Below are positions 21,328 through 28,776 of a stretch of 29,122 nt of DNA, piece by piece; the stretch's first letter is position 1; each line of letters starts with the position of its first letter. Under the pieces are notes generated by a model that was given only the letters and a program-made list of their open reading frames with translations, did not search any database and had not been told where the DNA came from. The stretch is from a virus. The stretch spans positions 1 through 29,122 of IMG/VR virus record IMGVR_UViG_3300037234_000200. One strand, written 5' to 3'. Position numbers and translations under genes: made by a program.

Positions 21328-21693
21328 ATGACCGTTAGAAAAAGCATTTATCTAATTGTCGTAGCCTTTCTGCTTGTCTCGTTTGGTTGTATGCACAAAG
21401 AAGGTAGTCTGAAGCCGGTATCAGAAATGACACCGAAAGAAAAAGCAACCTTCTTTATGAGTGTATATAACTCGCAAGCGGAAGATTACAAGGCGATGAT
21501 TGCCAAACCAAATCTGACAAATGACCAAAAACAGATACTTCGGGAGAAGAAAAAAGTTTTGACTCAGGTATATCCACTCATCAAATCATACACAACGTAT
21601 GTAGACGCGGGGGCGATACCGACTCCTGAGGTTGAGGCATCCATCACAAATCTCATTAACGAACTTACAGCGACAGCCCTGATGAATCTGTAG
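21328..21693 (+). CDS. Phage lipoprotein of the lysis region
   Basis: A signal peptide with basic start (M-T-V-R-K), hydrophobic core and lipobox L-V-S-F-G-C, so C21 would be lipidated. The mature part is helical and charged (P-K-E-K-A-T-F-F-M-S-V-Y-N-S-Q-A-E-D-Y). Lipidation and location between holin and endolysin resemble an outer-membrane spanin, though the length and lack of an overlapping inner-membrane partner are unusual; function is unproven. AAGGAGG precedes the ATG. Confidence 0.65.
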   Translation: MTVRKSIYLIVVAFLLVSFGCMHKEGSLKPVSEMTPKEKATFFMSVYNSQAEDYKAMIAKPNLTNDQKQILREKKKVLTQVYPLIKSYTTYVDAGAIPTPEVEASITNLINELTATALMNL

Positions 21694-21723
21694 GGCGAGT
21701 AAAGCTAAAGGAGGATTATAATT

Positions 21724-21927
21724 ATGTCGGTACCTTTAGGAATAATTATTGCTTCTGCGTCAGAACTGGGGAAGCTTGCCTTGCAGTCGTATTTCCAATA
21801 TGCGAGAATGTCAGGAATGACGCCTGAGCAAACCGAACAAACATACCAGTCCGAAAAGACTCGTTTCCAGGCAAATCATCCAGATACATTGGGAGATGTT
21901 CCACCCGATGAACCGGAAGAGGATTAA
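21724..21927 (+). CDS. Hypothetical small protein, 67 aa
   Basis: AAAGGAGG precedes the ATG. The N-terminal 25 residues are weakly hydrophobic (P-L-G-I-I-I-A-S-A-S-E-L), the rest is helical and the end is acidic (P-P-D-E-P-E-E-D). It sits between lipoprotein and endolysin, so a lysis-related accessory is possible. No family recognised. Confidence 0.55.
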   Translation: MSVPLGIIIASASELGKLALQSYFQYARMSGMTPEQTEQTYQSEKTRFQANHPDTLGDVPPDEPEED

Positions 21928-21941
21928 CCATAAAGAATAAA

Positions 21942-21962
21942 GACTATTGTAGGACAATACTC
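21942..21962. repeat. Palindrome copy 16, start-codon variant
   Basis: Identical 21-bp sequence to copy 14, again 2 bases before an ATG (ACTCTGATGGAT here, ACTCCGATGGAT there). AGGA in its middle is the only visible ribosome site for the endolysin gene. Confidence 0.85.
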
Positions 21963-21964
21963 TG

Positions 21965-22387
21965 ATGGATCAAAGAATCGAAATAGCAAGAGAAGTTGCA
22001 ATGTCTTACATCGGCACTTACTATAAGTGGGGTGGTGATGATCCTTCTGGATTTGACTGCTCTGGTTTTGTTATTGAAGTCCTCAAGTCAATTGGTGCTT
22101 TCCCGCGTAAAGGTGATTCAACTGCTGCCGGTCTATATCAACGGTACGCAAGAGTAAGTGGGCCTGATTTGGGAAATCTTGTCTTCTATGGTACAAGCAA
22201 GGTCACACACGTTGAATTTTGTCTCGGAAAGGAATTAGCTATTGGAGCATCTGGTGGTGGAAGTCGTTGCACCAATGACGCGATGGCTATTCAACTAAAC
22301 GCTTACATCAAAATACGGCCAATTAAATCCAGAACTGGGATTATGGGCTATAGTGATCCTTTCCAAAGGTGGAGGAGAGATGACTGA
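21965..22387 (+). CDS. NlpC/P60 peptidase, probable endolysin
   Basis: The 140-residue protein is one NlpC/P60 domain: F-D-C-S-G-F-V (catalytic Cys32) and V-T-H-V-E-F (His82), with W-G-G at 22-24. The family cleaves peptide bonds in peptidoglycan stem peptides. No signal peptide is visible, so a holin would release it. It follows the holin-like and lipoprotein genes and overlaps the large terminase start by 8 bases. Confidence 0.83.
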   Translation: MDQRIEIAREVAMSYIGTYYKWGGDDPSGFDCSGFVIEVLKSIGAFPRKGDSTAAGLYQRYARVSGPDLGNLVFYGTSKVTHVEFCLGKELAIGASGGGSRCTNDAMAIQLNAYIKIRPIKSRTGIMGYSDPFQRWRRDD

Positions 22388-23804
22388 AATCCAGATACCT
22401 TTCAACTTCTCACCGTATGATTATCAGATACCTCTCTACAACTGCATTCCTGATGGGTTCAAGAGAGGGTTTGCTATTATGCATCGACGCGCGGGGAAGG
22501 ATAAAGTGTTTATGAATATCCTCGCGCGCGAGTGCGTCAAGCGCGTGGGTACCTATTTTTATATCCTGCCATACTATAAGCAGGCACGTTTGATTATATG
22601 GGAGGGGGTTGATAACGATGGTTTTAAATTTCGTGACCATATTCCACCTGCTATTGTTGCCCGTAAAGAGAATCAGCAGATGGTTCTGGAGTTGGTTAAT
22701 GGTAGCGTTATACGTTTTCTCGGAAGTGATAATATTGATAGTATCGTTGGCACAAATCCTGTGGGGGTTCTGTTCTCGGAGTATCCACTCCATAAGCCAC
22801 AGGCATGGCAATACCTCAGACCCATCTTAGCACAGAATGGCGGGTGGGCTTTATTCAATGGCACTCCTCGTGGTAAGAACCACGCTCACAAATTATATGT
22901 ATTAGCGAAACAATCCCCCGACTGGTTCACGACAATGCAAACTGTCGAGGACACCTATAAACCTGATGGAACTCACGTTGTAACCCAAAAAGCAATCCAA
23001 GCTGAAAAAGACGCAGGTATGCCCCCTGAACTGGTAGAGCAAGAATTCTACTGTTCATTTCAGGCGGGTATGTCAGGCGCATATTATACAGACCAACTGA
23101 AGTGGTTGGATATACAAGACCCTCCCCGTATTACTGCTGTCCCTTATGATCCAAATCTACCAGTCGGGTGTGCATGGGATTTAGGGAGGAATGATGAAAA
23201 TCCTATCTGGTTTTATCAACAGCATAGAGAAGAAGTACGCCTTATTGATTTCTACACAAACAGTCACAAAGATTTACCGCATTACGTCAATTATATCAAT
23301 CGTACTGGGTATCACGTTACTGAGCATCTGCTCCCTTTCGATGTGAACGTGCATGAATACACAAACAACAGAAAACGCATCGACACCTTTCGGTCATTGA
23401 AGTTGAAGGGTTTGCGCGTAATGCCTAAGTTATCAAAGGAAGAGGGCAGAAATGCAGTACGTCAACTCTTACCAAGATGTTGGTTTGACGCAATTAAGAC
23501 TGCGTTCGGAGTCGAATGTCTTCGCAACCATCATAAAGAGTTCGACGAGAAGACAGGCACATTCAGAGACAACCCTGCGAAAACAGAATGGATTCACGGT
23601 GCGGACGCCTTCAGGATGCTTGCTATTGGTTTACGGAACGCACCTACAAAAGACCAGAAGAATATGTTGAATCAAACCCACGCTATTGGGTTTAATCATG
23701 ACCCGTTCAAAGCAAGCCATCAAAACCTAATGACGCAACATGAACGGCATGAACTTTACACTAATCCTAACAATTATGACCCCTTTCAAGGGGCAGGGAG
23801 GTAA
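22380..23804 (+). CDS. terL: Terminase large subunit
   Basis: The ATG at 22380 follows GGAGGAGAG, so the frame beginning at 22353 is trimmed; this gives 474 residues. The ATPase domain shows M-H-R-R-A-G-K-D-K (34-42) as a variant Walker A with Asp in place of Ser/Thr, a form I know from some podophage terminases, then L-F-S-E-Y (Walker B-like) and F-N-G-T-P-R-G-K-N. The nuclease part has C-A-W-D-L-G and H-G-A-D-A-F-R-M. It would package DNA with the TerS protein encoded upstream; lysis genes separate the two subunits. Confidence 0.88.
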   Translation: MTEIQIPFNFSPYDYQIPLYNCIPDGFKRGFAIMHRRAGKDKVFMNILARECVKRVGTYFYILPYYKQARLIIWEGVDNDGFKFRDHIPPAIVARKENQQMVLELVNGSVIRFLGSDNIDSIVGTNPVGVLFSEYPLHKPQAWQYLRPILAQNGGWALFNGTPRGKNHAHKLYVLAKQSPDWFTTMQTVEDTYKPDGTHVVTQKAIQAEKDAGMPPELVEQEFYCSFQAGMSGAYYTDQLKWLDIQDPPRITAVPYDPNLPVGCAWDLGRNDENPIWFYQQHREEVRLIDFYTNSHKDLPHYVNYINRTGYHVTEHLLPFDVNVHEYTNNRKRIDTFRSLKLKGLRVMPKLSKEEGRNAVRQLLPRCWFDAIKTAFGVECLRNHHKEFDEKTGTFRDNPAKTEWIHGADAFRMLAIGLRNAPTKDQKNMLNQTHAIGFNHDPFKASHQNLMTQHERHELYTNPNNYDPFQGAGR

Positions 23805-23806
23805 TT

Positions 23807-24169
23807 ATGAGTGGAGGAGGAGGAGGAGGTAGTGGTGCTGGTATTGGTGGCTTTGGTGGTGGTCTTGGCTTTGATGGTAGCGGTGTTGGTATTAGTTCTG
23901 ACGTTGGTGATCAGGGCGGGCCTACCAATGGTGGGCGTCATCCAGAACAGGCAAGCCCAAAAAAGAAGGCAGCTAAACCAAAGGGTCCAACAGAAGCTGA
24001 AAAGAAAAAGAAAAAGAAAGAGGAGGAGGAAGCAAAAAAGAAAGAACAGGATCGTAAAAATCGCTCTCTTCTTACTGGCTACACCAGTCCAAACATTAAT
24101 CGTCGGAGACTGTTCCGCACTGAGGATGGCGGGACTATCGGTGATGACACAAGCACACAGTTAACTTAG
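23807..24169 (+). CDS. Low-complexity late protein, 120 aa
   Basis: GGGAGG overlaps the terL stop. The product has a Gly-rich N terminus (about 1-45), a Lys/Glu-rich helix (about 50-80) and a basic C terminus with N-I-N-R-R-R-L-F-R. Between terminase and portal genes, it may be a portal- or DNA-associated accessory; no domain is recognised. Its stop shares a base with palindrome copy 17. Confidence 0.55.
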   Translation: MSGGGGGGSGAGIGGFGGGLGFDGSGVGISSDVGDQGGPTNGGRHPEQASPKKKAAKPKGPTEAEKKKKKKEEEEAKKKEQDRKNRSLLTGYTSPNINRRRLFRTEDGGTIGDDTSTQLT

Positions 24170-24189
24170 ACTGTTGTCCGACAACACTC
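24169..24189. repeat. Dispersed palindrome copy 17 (intercistronic)
   Basis: GACTGTTGTC, C, GACAACACTC, one mismatch; starts on the last base of the upstream stop and ends 9 bases before the portal ATG, with the ribosome site GGAG immediately after. Confidence 0.88.
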
Positions 24190-24198
24190 TGGAGAATC

Positions 24199-25839
24199 AT
24201 GATGTTAAACATAATGAAATATCAACATGATAAATTGGTCGCCCTGCTGAATGGTCGCTACGAGATTCTCAAAGGAAGGCGTGGAACGTGGGAGACCCAT
24301 TGGCAGGAAATCGCAGACCTGATGCATCCATTTGATGATAACTTCGTTACGCATGATTCTCCTGGCTCTGAGAAGATGACATATGTCTTCGATTCCACGC
24401 CTATCCATGCGAATCAGTTACTTGCAGCAGGTTTGTTCTCGATGCTGACTAATCCTGCTCAACGATGGTTTGAACTTCGCATGATGGAAGAGTGGCTGAA
24501 CCACATACGGGAAGTGCAGGAGTGGCTTGACAGTACTTCTCGTATCATGTACTTTGAGATTAACAAGCCAGTGTCACATTTCAATACGGCCATGCACGAG
24601 GTTTACCTTGAATATGGGGCGTATGGAAATGGCTTGGTGTTTGTCAACGAAACACTTGACCGTAACAATTTGAAGTTTCAGGCGTTGCCATTGTCTGAGT
24701 CGTATCTGTGCGAGGGCGCGGACGGCATAATGGATGCCATGTTCCGTAGGTACCCTCGCACGGTGCGACAACTTGTTCAGAAGTTTGGTGTGAATAATAT
24801 GTCTGACGCAGTTAAGCGTAAAGTGGACAGTAAAAAGATCGACGAAATGACTTTCTGTTTACACATTGTTGTCCCTGCGTCTGATTATGGTGTGAAATCA
24901 CCAGTCCCCTATCTGTCTGCGTATCTTGACATACAGAACAAACACGTTATGAATATTCGCGGATACCACGAACTCCCATTCATGGCCCCACGGTTTTACA
25001 AAAACCCTTGGGAAATGTATGGAAGAGGTCCCGGTACCACCGCTTTACCCGATGTGAAAATGCTTCAAGAGGTTATGCGTACAACAATCAGGGCAGCTCA
25101 AAAAGCAACAGACCCCCCTCTGCAAGCACCTGATGACGGCTTCTTGAATCCAATTCGCACTACTCCTGGTGGAGTCAATTTCTATCGGTCAGGAAGTACA
25201 GACCGAATTGAACCCATAGACTTTGGCTCTAATCCAGGGGTCGGGTATGATGTTGTAAATGACTTACGCGCGCGCATACGAGAAATCTTTTTTATTGACC
25301 AACTGCAACTTCGCGAAGGCCCACAGATGACAGCGACCGAAGTGCTACAGCGCACGGAGGAAAAACTGCGTCTGATGGGTCCGCTTATGGGTAGGCTTCA
25401 AACGGAACTTCTCGGGCCGATGTTGGGCAGAGTTTTCGGCATACTAAGTCGTCAGGGTAAAATACCCCCGATGCCTGAGGTGATGCAAAACCAAGGTATT
25501 AGACCTGTTTATACTTCGCCAGTAGCCCGAGCGCAGGAGCAGGTTGAAGCTAACGGACTGATGCGTTCTCTCCAGATACTTACCCCCTTTCTGGAGATGG
25601 ACCCCGAAGTCACAGACCGATTCGACGGTGATGAAATCGCCAAAGGTGTGTTCGAAATGTTCAGCGTCCGCCCGAAATTTCTCCGGACAGATGAAGCAAC
25701 CCAAGCACGAAGAGATGCAAGGAAGCAGTCTGAAGCACAAGCACAACAGGCGAAGAATGTGCAGAGTGCAGGTCAAGGTTTTGAAGCCATTACTCGTGCA
25801 GGCGTTAACCTTAAAGAGATTGAAAGTGGAGAAGAATAA
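24199..25839 (+). CDS. Portal protein (T7 gp8-like head-tail connector)
   Basis: At 546 residues it matches the head-tail connector family of podophages: R-R-G-T-W-E-T-H-W-Q-E-I-A-D-L-M-H-P near the start, then L-T-N-P-A-Q-R-W-F and later F-F-I-D-Q-L. The dodecameric portal joins capsid and tail and conducts DNA. GGAG at 24191-24194 serves the ATG pair at 24199/24202. It follows palindrome copy 17 and precedes scaffold genes, the usual podophage order. Confidence 0.88.
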   Translation: MMLNIMKYQHDKLVALLNGRYEILKGRRGTWETHWQEIADLMHPFDDNFVTHDSPGSEKMTYVFDSTPIHANQLLAAGLFSMLTNPAQRWFELRMMEEWLNHIREVQEWLDSTSRIMYFEINKPVSHFNTAMHEVYLEYGAYGNGLVFVNETLDRNNLKFQALPLSESYLCEGADGIMDAMFRRYPRTVRQLVQKFGVNNMSDAVKRKVDSKKIDEMTFCLHIVVPASDYGVKSPVPYLSAYLDIQNKHVMNIRGYHELPFMAPRFYKNPWEMYGRGPGTTALPDVKMLQEVMRTTIRAAQKATDPPLQAPDDGFLNPIRTTPGGVNFYRSGSTDRIEPIDFGSNPGVGYDVVNDLRARIREIFFIDQLQLREGPQMTATEVLQRTEEKLRLMGPLMGRLQTELLGPMLGRVFGILSRQGKIPPMPEVMQNQGIRPVYTSPVARAQEQVEANGLMRSLQILTPFLEMDPEVTDRFDGDEIAKGVFEMFSVRPKFLRTDEATQARRDARKQSEAQAQQAKNVQSAGQGFEAITRAGVNLKEIESGEE

Positions 25840-25851
25840 AGAGCGATTAAT

Positions 25852-26055
25852 ATGGCCGGTGAGGTAATTCAATTAAATGATCGGTTTTACGCGACTTGTG
25901 AGTGTGGCTCACAGGATTGGAAGATAATGGTTGACGGTCCGGCCCATCATTGGACTAATATTACAGGTACTAAGTGTTCTGAATGTGGAGGAATAATAGA
26001 GTGGATTCGAGCAGAAAAAGTGGTGAAGAGTAATGGCGACGACAGAAGACTATAA
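25852..26055 (+). CDS. Small zinc-ribbon protein, 67 aa
   Basis: C16-E-C18 and C42-S-E-C45-G-G form a four-cysteine zinc-ribbon-like site. Ribosome signal is weak (AAAGAG). It overlaps the next gene by 23 bases. Small zinc ribbons occur in phage late regions without assigned role. Confidence 0.6.
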   Translation: MAGEVIQLNDRFYATCECGSQDWKIMVDGPAHHWTNITGTKCSECGGIIEWIRAEKVVKSNGDDRRL

Positions 26056-26260
26056 TATGGTTTTTAATATATCGGATGCAGGGCGAGAAGTGCTTAAAGA
26101 TATGATGTTAGCACATCATTTCTACAGTTCGTCATTCAGTCCTGATCCTTATACGATGGCTAAGAATGAAGGTGAGCGAAATGTGGTCCTTCGAATATTA
26201 ACGATGTTAGATGAACATGAAAAGGAGGTAAAAGTAGATGGTAAAATTTCTGATGGATAA
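26033..26260 (+). CDS. Bbp19-like phage protein, 75 aa
   Basis: The pattern V-F-N-I-S-D-A-G-R-E-V-L-K-D, followed by D-P-Y-T-M-A-K-N-E-G-E-R-N-V-V-L-R-I, matches the Bbp19 family (named for Bordetella phage BPP-1) found near portal and scaffold genes. Function of the family is not established. It overlaps both neighbours by 23 bases, so it is translationally coupled. Confidence 0.72.
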   Translation: MATTEDYNMVFNISDAGREVLKDMMLAHHFYSSSFSPDPYTMAKNEGERNVVLRILTMLDEHEKEVKVDGKISDG

Positions 26261-27230
26261 TGTGGTACCTTTCTTGGGTAATGCCACACCATTCAAGTTT
26301 CATGCTATCATAGGTGATGAAGGCGGTGGTGGCGGTGGCGGTGACGCAGGTGATGCCGGTGATGGTGATGCCGGGGACGCAGGTGATGCCGGGGACGCAG
26401 GTGATGCCGGGGCCGGTGATGGTGATGGCGGAGGTACAGGCGACACGCATTGGATGGAGGGTCTTGAAGGTTTGGATTTTAACGACCGGGATGCGGGTGT
26501 ACTGAAACGATTTAGTGATGTGGGTGCTTTAGCAAAAGGCTACCTTAATGCTTTTAATCTGGTAGGGCGAGATAAAATCCCCATGCCACAAACTGAAGAA
26601 GAGTGGAATGAAGTCTATGACCGACTTGGTAGGCCAAAAGAAGCCGGTGAGTACAATCTTACCGTCGGAGACGACCTTCCTCAAGAATTTAAAGAAGCGA
26701 TGGCGAAGAACATGGGTTGGTTTCAAGATACAGCTCATCGACTCGGACTTAATGCGGAGCAAGCGGGAAAGCTGTACACAGAGTATGCCGGCTTTGTGCA
26801 CGAGCAAGCGACGCTCCAGAATGAAACAGTTACTCAAGAAATGGACGCAGCCCGAGAAGAGTTGAAAGGAGAATTGGGTGAAGCGTATGAAGGAAAGATG
26901 ACTCTCGCAAATCGAGCTATTGAAGAACTCGGTGGAGAAGATTTAATTAGCCTGTTTGAACGGTCGGGAATGGGGAGAAATCCTACGGTCGTTAAGGCTT
27001 TTATCAAGATGGGAGAAATGATGGGTGAAGATGTTGGACTTGATACTGAAGGACACGCCACTGAAACTTTCGACCAACTTGACGAACAAATTGCAGCTAT
27101 TCAAGCAAATACGGCTTATTTGGATGATAAAGCACCGGAGCATAAAGTTCTCGTCGAAAAGATGCAGAAGTTAATGCAACGACGCCATCCAGAGCCGAAA
27201 ACAGCACCGGGAACAATTAGATTATTCTAA
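26238..27230 (+). CDS. Capsid assembly scaffold-like protein
   Basis: AAAGGAGG precedes the ATG. The 330-residue product has a Gly/Asp/Ala repeat tract (about 28-68), then I-P-M-P-Q-T-E-E-E-W-N-E-V-Y-D-R-L-G-R-P (about 113-132), a segment common in podophage scaffold or capsid assembly proteins, and a long charged helical C-terminal half. Position directly before the capsid gene is the usual one for scaffolds. The repetitive GAT-GCC-GGG type tract looks expansion-prone. Confidence 0.68.
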   Translation: MVKFLMDNVVPFLGNATPFKFHAIIGDEGGGGGGGDAGDAGDGDAGDAGDAGDAGDAGAGDGDGGGTGDTHWMEGLEGLDFNDRDAGVLKRFSDVGALAKGYLNAFNLVGRDKIPMPQTEEEWNEVYDRLGRPKEAGEYNLTVGDDLPQEFKEAMAKNMGWFQDTAHRLGLNAEQAGKLYTEYAGFVHEQATLQNETVTQEMDAAREELKGELGEAYEGKMTLANRAIEELGGEDLISLFERSGMGRNPTVVKAFIKMGEMMGEDVGLDTEGHATETFDQLDEQIAAIQANTAYLDDKAPEHKVLVEKMQKLMQRRHPEPKTAPGTIRLF

Positions 27231-27307
27231 CCCACCTGTCAATCACGGAGCCTTCGGGAGCAACTCCAACCTAAACGAAGTCTAATCTTAACCGTAAAGG
27301 AGGGACA

Positions 27308-28186
27308 ATGTCCCAATACATTACCACAGCCTTCGTGCAACAGTACAAGGCCAATGTGGATTTGCTCTCACAGCAGATGGGTTCCCGACTGAGAGGATGC
27401 GTTCGCGTAGAGTCTCAGGAGGGCGAGTATGCGTGGTACGAGCAAATTGCTGCCACCGCTGCTGCACAAAAAACGGGGCGTCATGCCGACACGGATGACG
27501 CATTTGTCGATACCGGCCACGAGTCTGTTCGTGTCGGTATTGTTGACTATGCATGGGTGGATTACATCGACCGCGAGGATCGGGTCCGTATGCTGATTGA
27601 CCCCACTTCCCCTTACGCTCGTAACGCTGCTGCTGCCTTCGGACGGAGTATGGATTCAGTCATGCTCGTCGCTGCACTCGGAAATGCCGACCGTGCAGCC
27701 AACGTCACCAAGGATAATGTCGCGGCTGTTGCGCTGCCGGCGGGTCAGAAAATCGCTGCCGGTGCTGCCGGACTCACCGTCGATAAACTCATCGAAGCCA
27801 AAGGAAAATTTTGGGCTGCCGATGTTGCCGATGAGATTCCGAAGTACATCGCAGTTACCGGAACGCAGTTGGAAGACCTACTCAAGACCACGGAGGTCAC
27901 GAGTGCCGATTACAATACCGTCAAGGCTCTTGTCCGTGGCGAAATTGATACCTTCATGGGTTTCACTTTCAAAAGGACCGAACTGGTTAACCTGAATGTG
28001 ACGACCCGCGAGTGTGTTGCGTGGGCACAGGATGGTATCCTTTTGGCCCTTGGCATTGACATTAACGCCCGAATTGGGGAACGTCCTGACAAGCAGTATC
28101 TGACTCAGGTATTCACCCAAATGACCATCGGGGCAACCCGAATGGAAGAAGTCAAGGTGGTTCAGGTTGACTGCACCGAGACTTAA
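27308..28186 (+). CDS. Major capsid protein
   Basis: AAAGGAGG precedes the ATG after a 77-base gap. The 292-residue protein, with an extended start (F-V-Q-Q-Y-K-A-N-V-D-L-L-S-Q-Q) and a G-R-H-A-D-T region near 57-62, looks like the HK97-fold capsid proteins that follow scaffolds in these phages. It has noticeably more G/C-ending codons than neighbours, consistent with high expression or separate ancestry. A strong palindrome follows it. Assignment relies on gene order and general resemblance. Confidence 0.72.
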   Translation: MSQYITTAFVQQYKANVDLLSQQMGSRLRGCVRVESQEGEYAWYEQIAATAAAQKTGRHADTDDAFVDTGHESVRVGIVDYAWVDYIDREDRVRMLIDPTSPYARNAAAAFGRSMDSVMLVAALGNADRAANVTKDNVAAVALPAGQKIAAGAAGLTVDKLIEAKGKFWAADVADEIPKYIAVTGTQLEDLLKTTEVTSADYNTVKALVRGEIDTFMGFTFKRTELVNLNVTTRECVAWAQDGILLALGIDINARIGERPDKQYLTQVFTQMTIGATRMEEVKVVQVDCTET

Positions 28187-28198
28187 ACCTTAACTGGG

Positions 28199-28231
28199 CT
28201 GGCGGAGTGTTGTCTGACAACACTCCGCCAG
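28199..28231. terminator. Palindrome copy 18: long hairpin after the capsid gene
   Basis: Perfect 33-bp palindrome with arms CTGGCGGAGTGTTGTC and the complement around T, 12 bases after the capsid stop. A strong stem without a U-run; it may terminate partially or protect capsid mRNA ends. Confidence 0.7.
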
Positions 28232-28249
28232 ACAACCCGAGGAGTGAAC

Positions 28250-28768
28250 ATGACTAAGAAAGACGAGTTAGAATTCGATTTCACTGAAAAAGGTGAGTTA
28301 GGAAAAGAGGGTCCTAAGTTTGAGCAGTTCTCATCTAATGTACTCTCTGCGCGTAACCTTGCAATTTTCAATCCTTGCGATCTTCATGGAACTTTGAAGA
28401 TTTTATCATTCAAAATTAAAGCTGACAAAGATTATGCACAAGACACAACTTTCGCTTTGTGTAAGATACCGCAGAGTCAAGTCAGAATCTTAGGGGCCTT
28501 AAGCCGGATCAAGTTTAACCTGTCCTGTGACAAAGCCGTACTCGGTTGGCCGAAATTCAAAAAGCGGAACCAACAGATGATCGAAGCGGACTTCAAAGGA
28601 TTTGGTGAAGTGAGCGAAATGAAGGGGGAAACGTCTTTTCTGGAACATCTGCCAGGACAAACTATCACTGTTGATAGTCTTGAAGGTGTCTTCGTGGTGT
28701 GTACTGTATTTAGTGACGGAAAGAAAGGCGATTCCATCGAAGGGTACTTCGTCTACGTTAAACAATAG
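28250..28768 (+). CDS. Hypothetical late protein, 172 aa
   Basis: The ATG at 28250 is 5 bases after GAGGAG; the GTG at 28244 lies within that site. The product begins with an acidic segment and continues with beta-like sequence (F-K-I-K-A-D-K-D-Y-A-Q-D-T). Placed between capsid and tail tubular A genes, it may be a head decoration or head-tail completion protein. No family recognised. Confidence 0.55.
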   Translation: MTKKDELEFDFTEKGELGKEGPKFEQFSSNVLSARNLAIFNPCDLHGTLKILSFKIKADKDYAQDTTFALCKIPQSQVRILGALSRIKFNLSCDKAVLGWPKFKKRNQQMIEADFKGFGEVSEMKGETSFLEHLPGQTITVDSLEGVFVVCTVFSDGKKGDSIEGYFVYVKQ

Positions 28769-28776
28769 GTGATATG

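Noticed and set aside
23811-24164. Alternative frame of 117 codons in the low-complexity gene
   Set aside because: It is a shadow of the Gly/Lys-rich gene at 23807; its Val/Leu then Arg/Lys runs are a frame-shifted reading of repetitive codons, and the ribosome site suits 23807.
27231-27307. Possible tRNA or structured RNA before the capsid gene
   Set aside because: Only short weak complementarity (GAGCC/GGGAGC) is visible; no cloverleaf or strong stem could be drawn.
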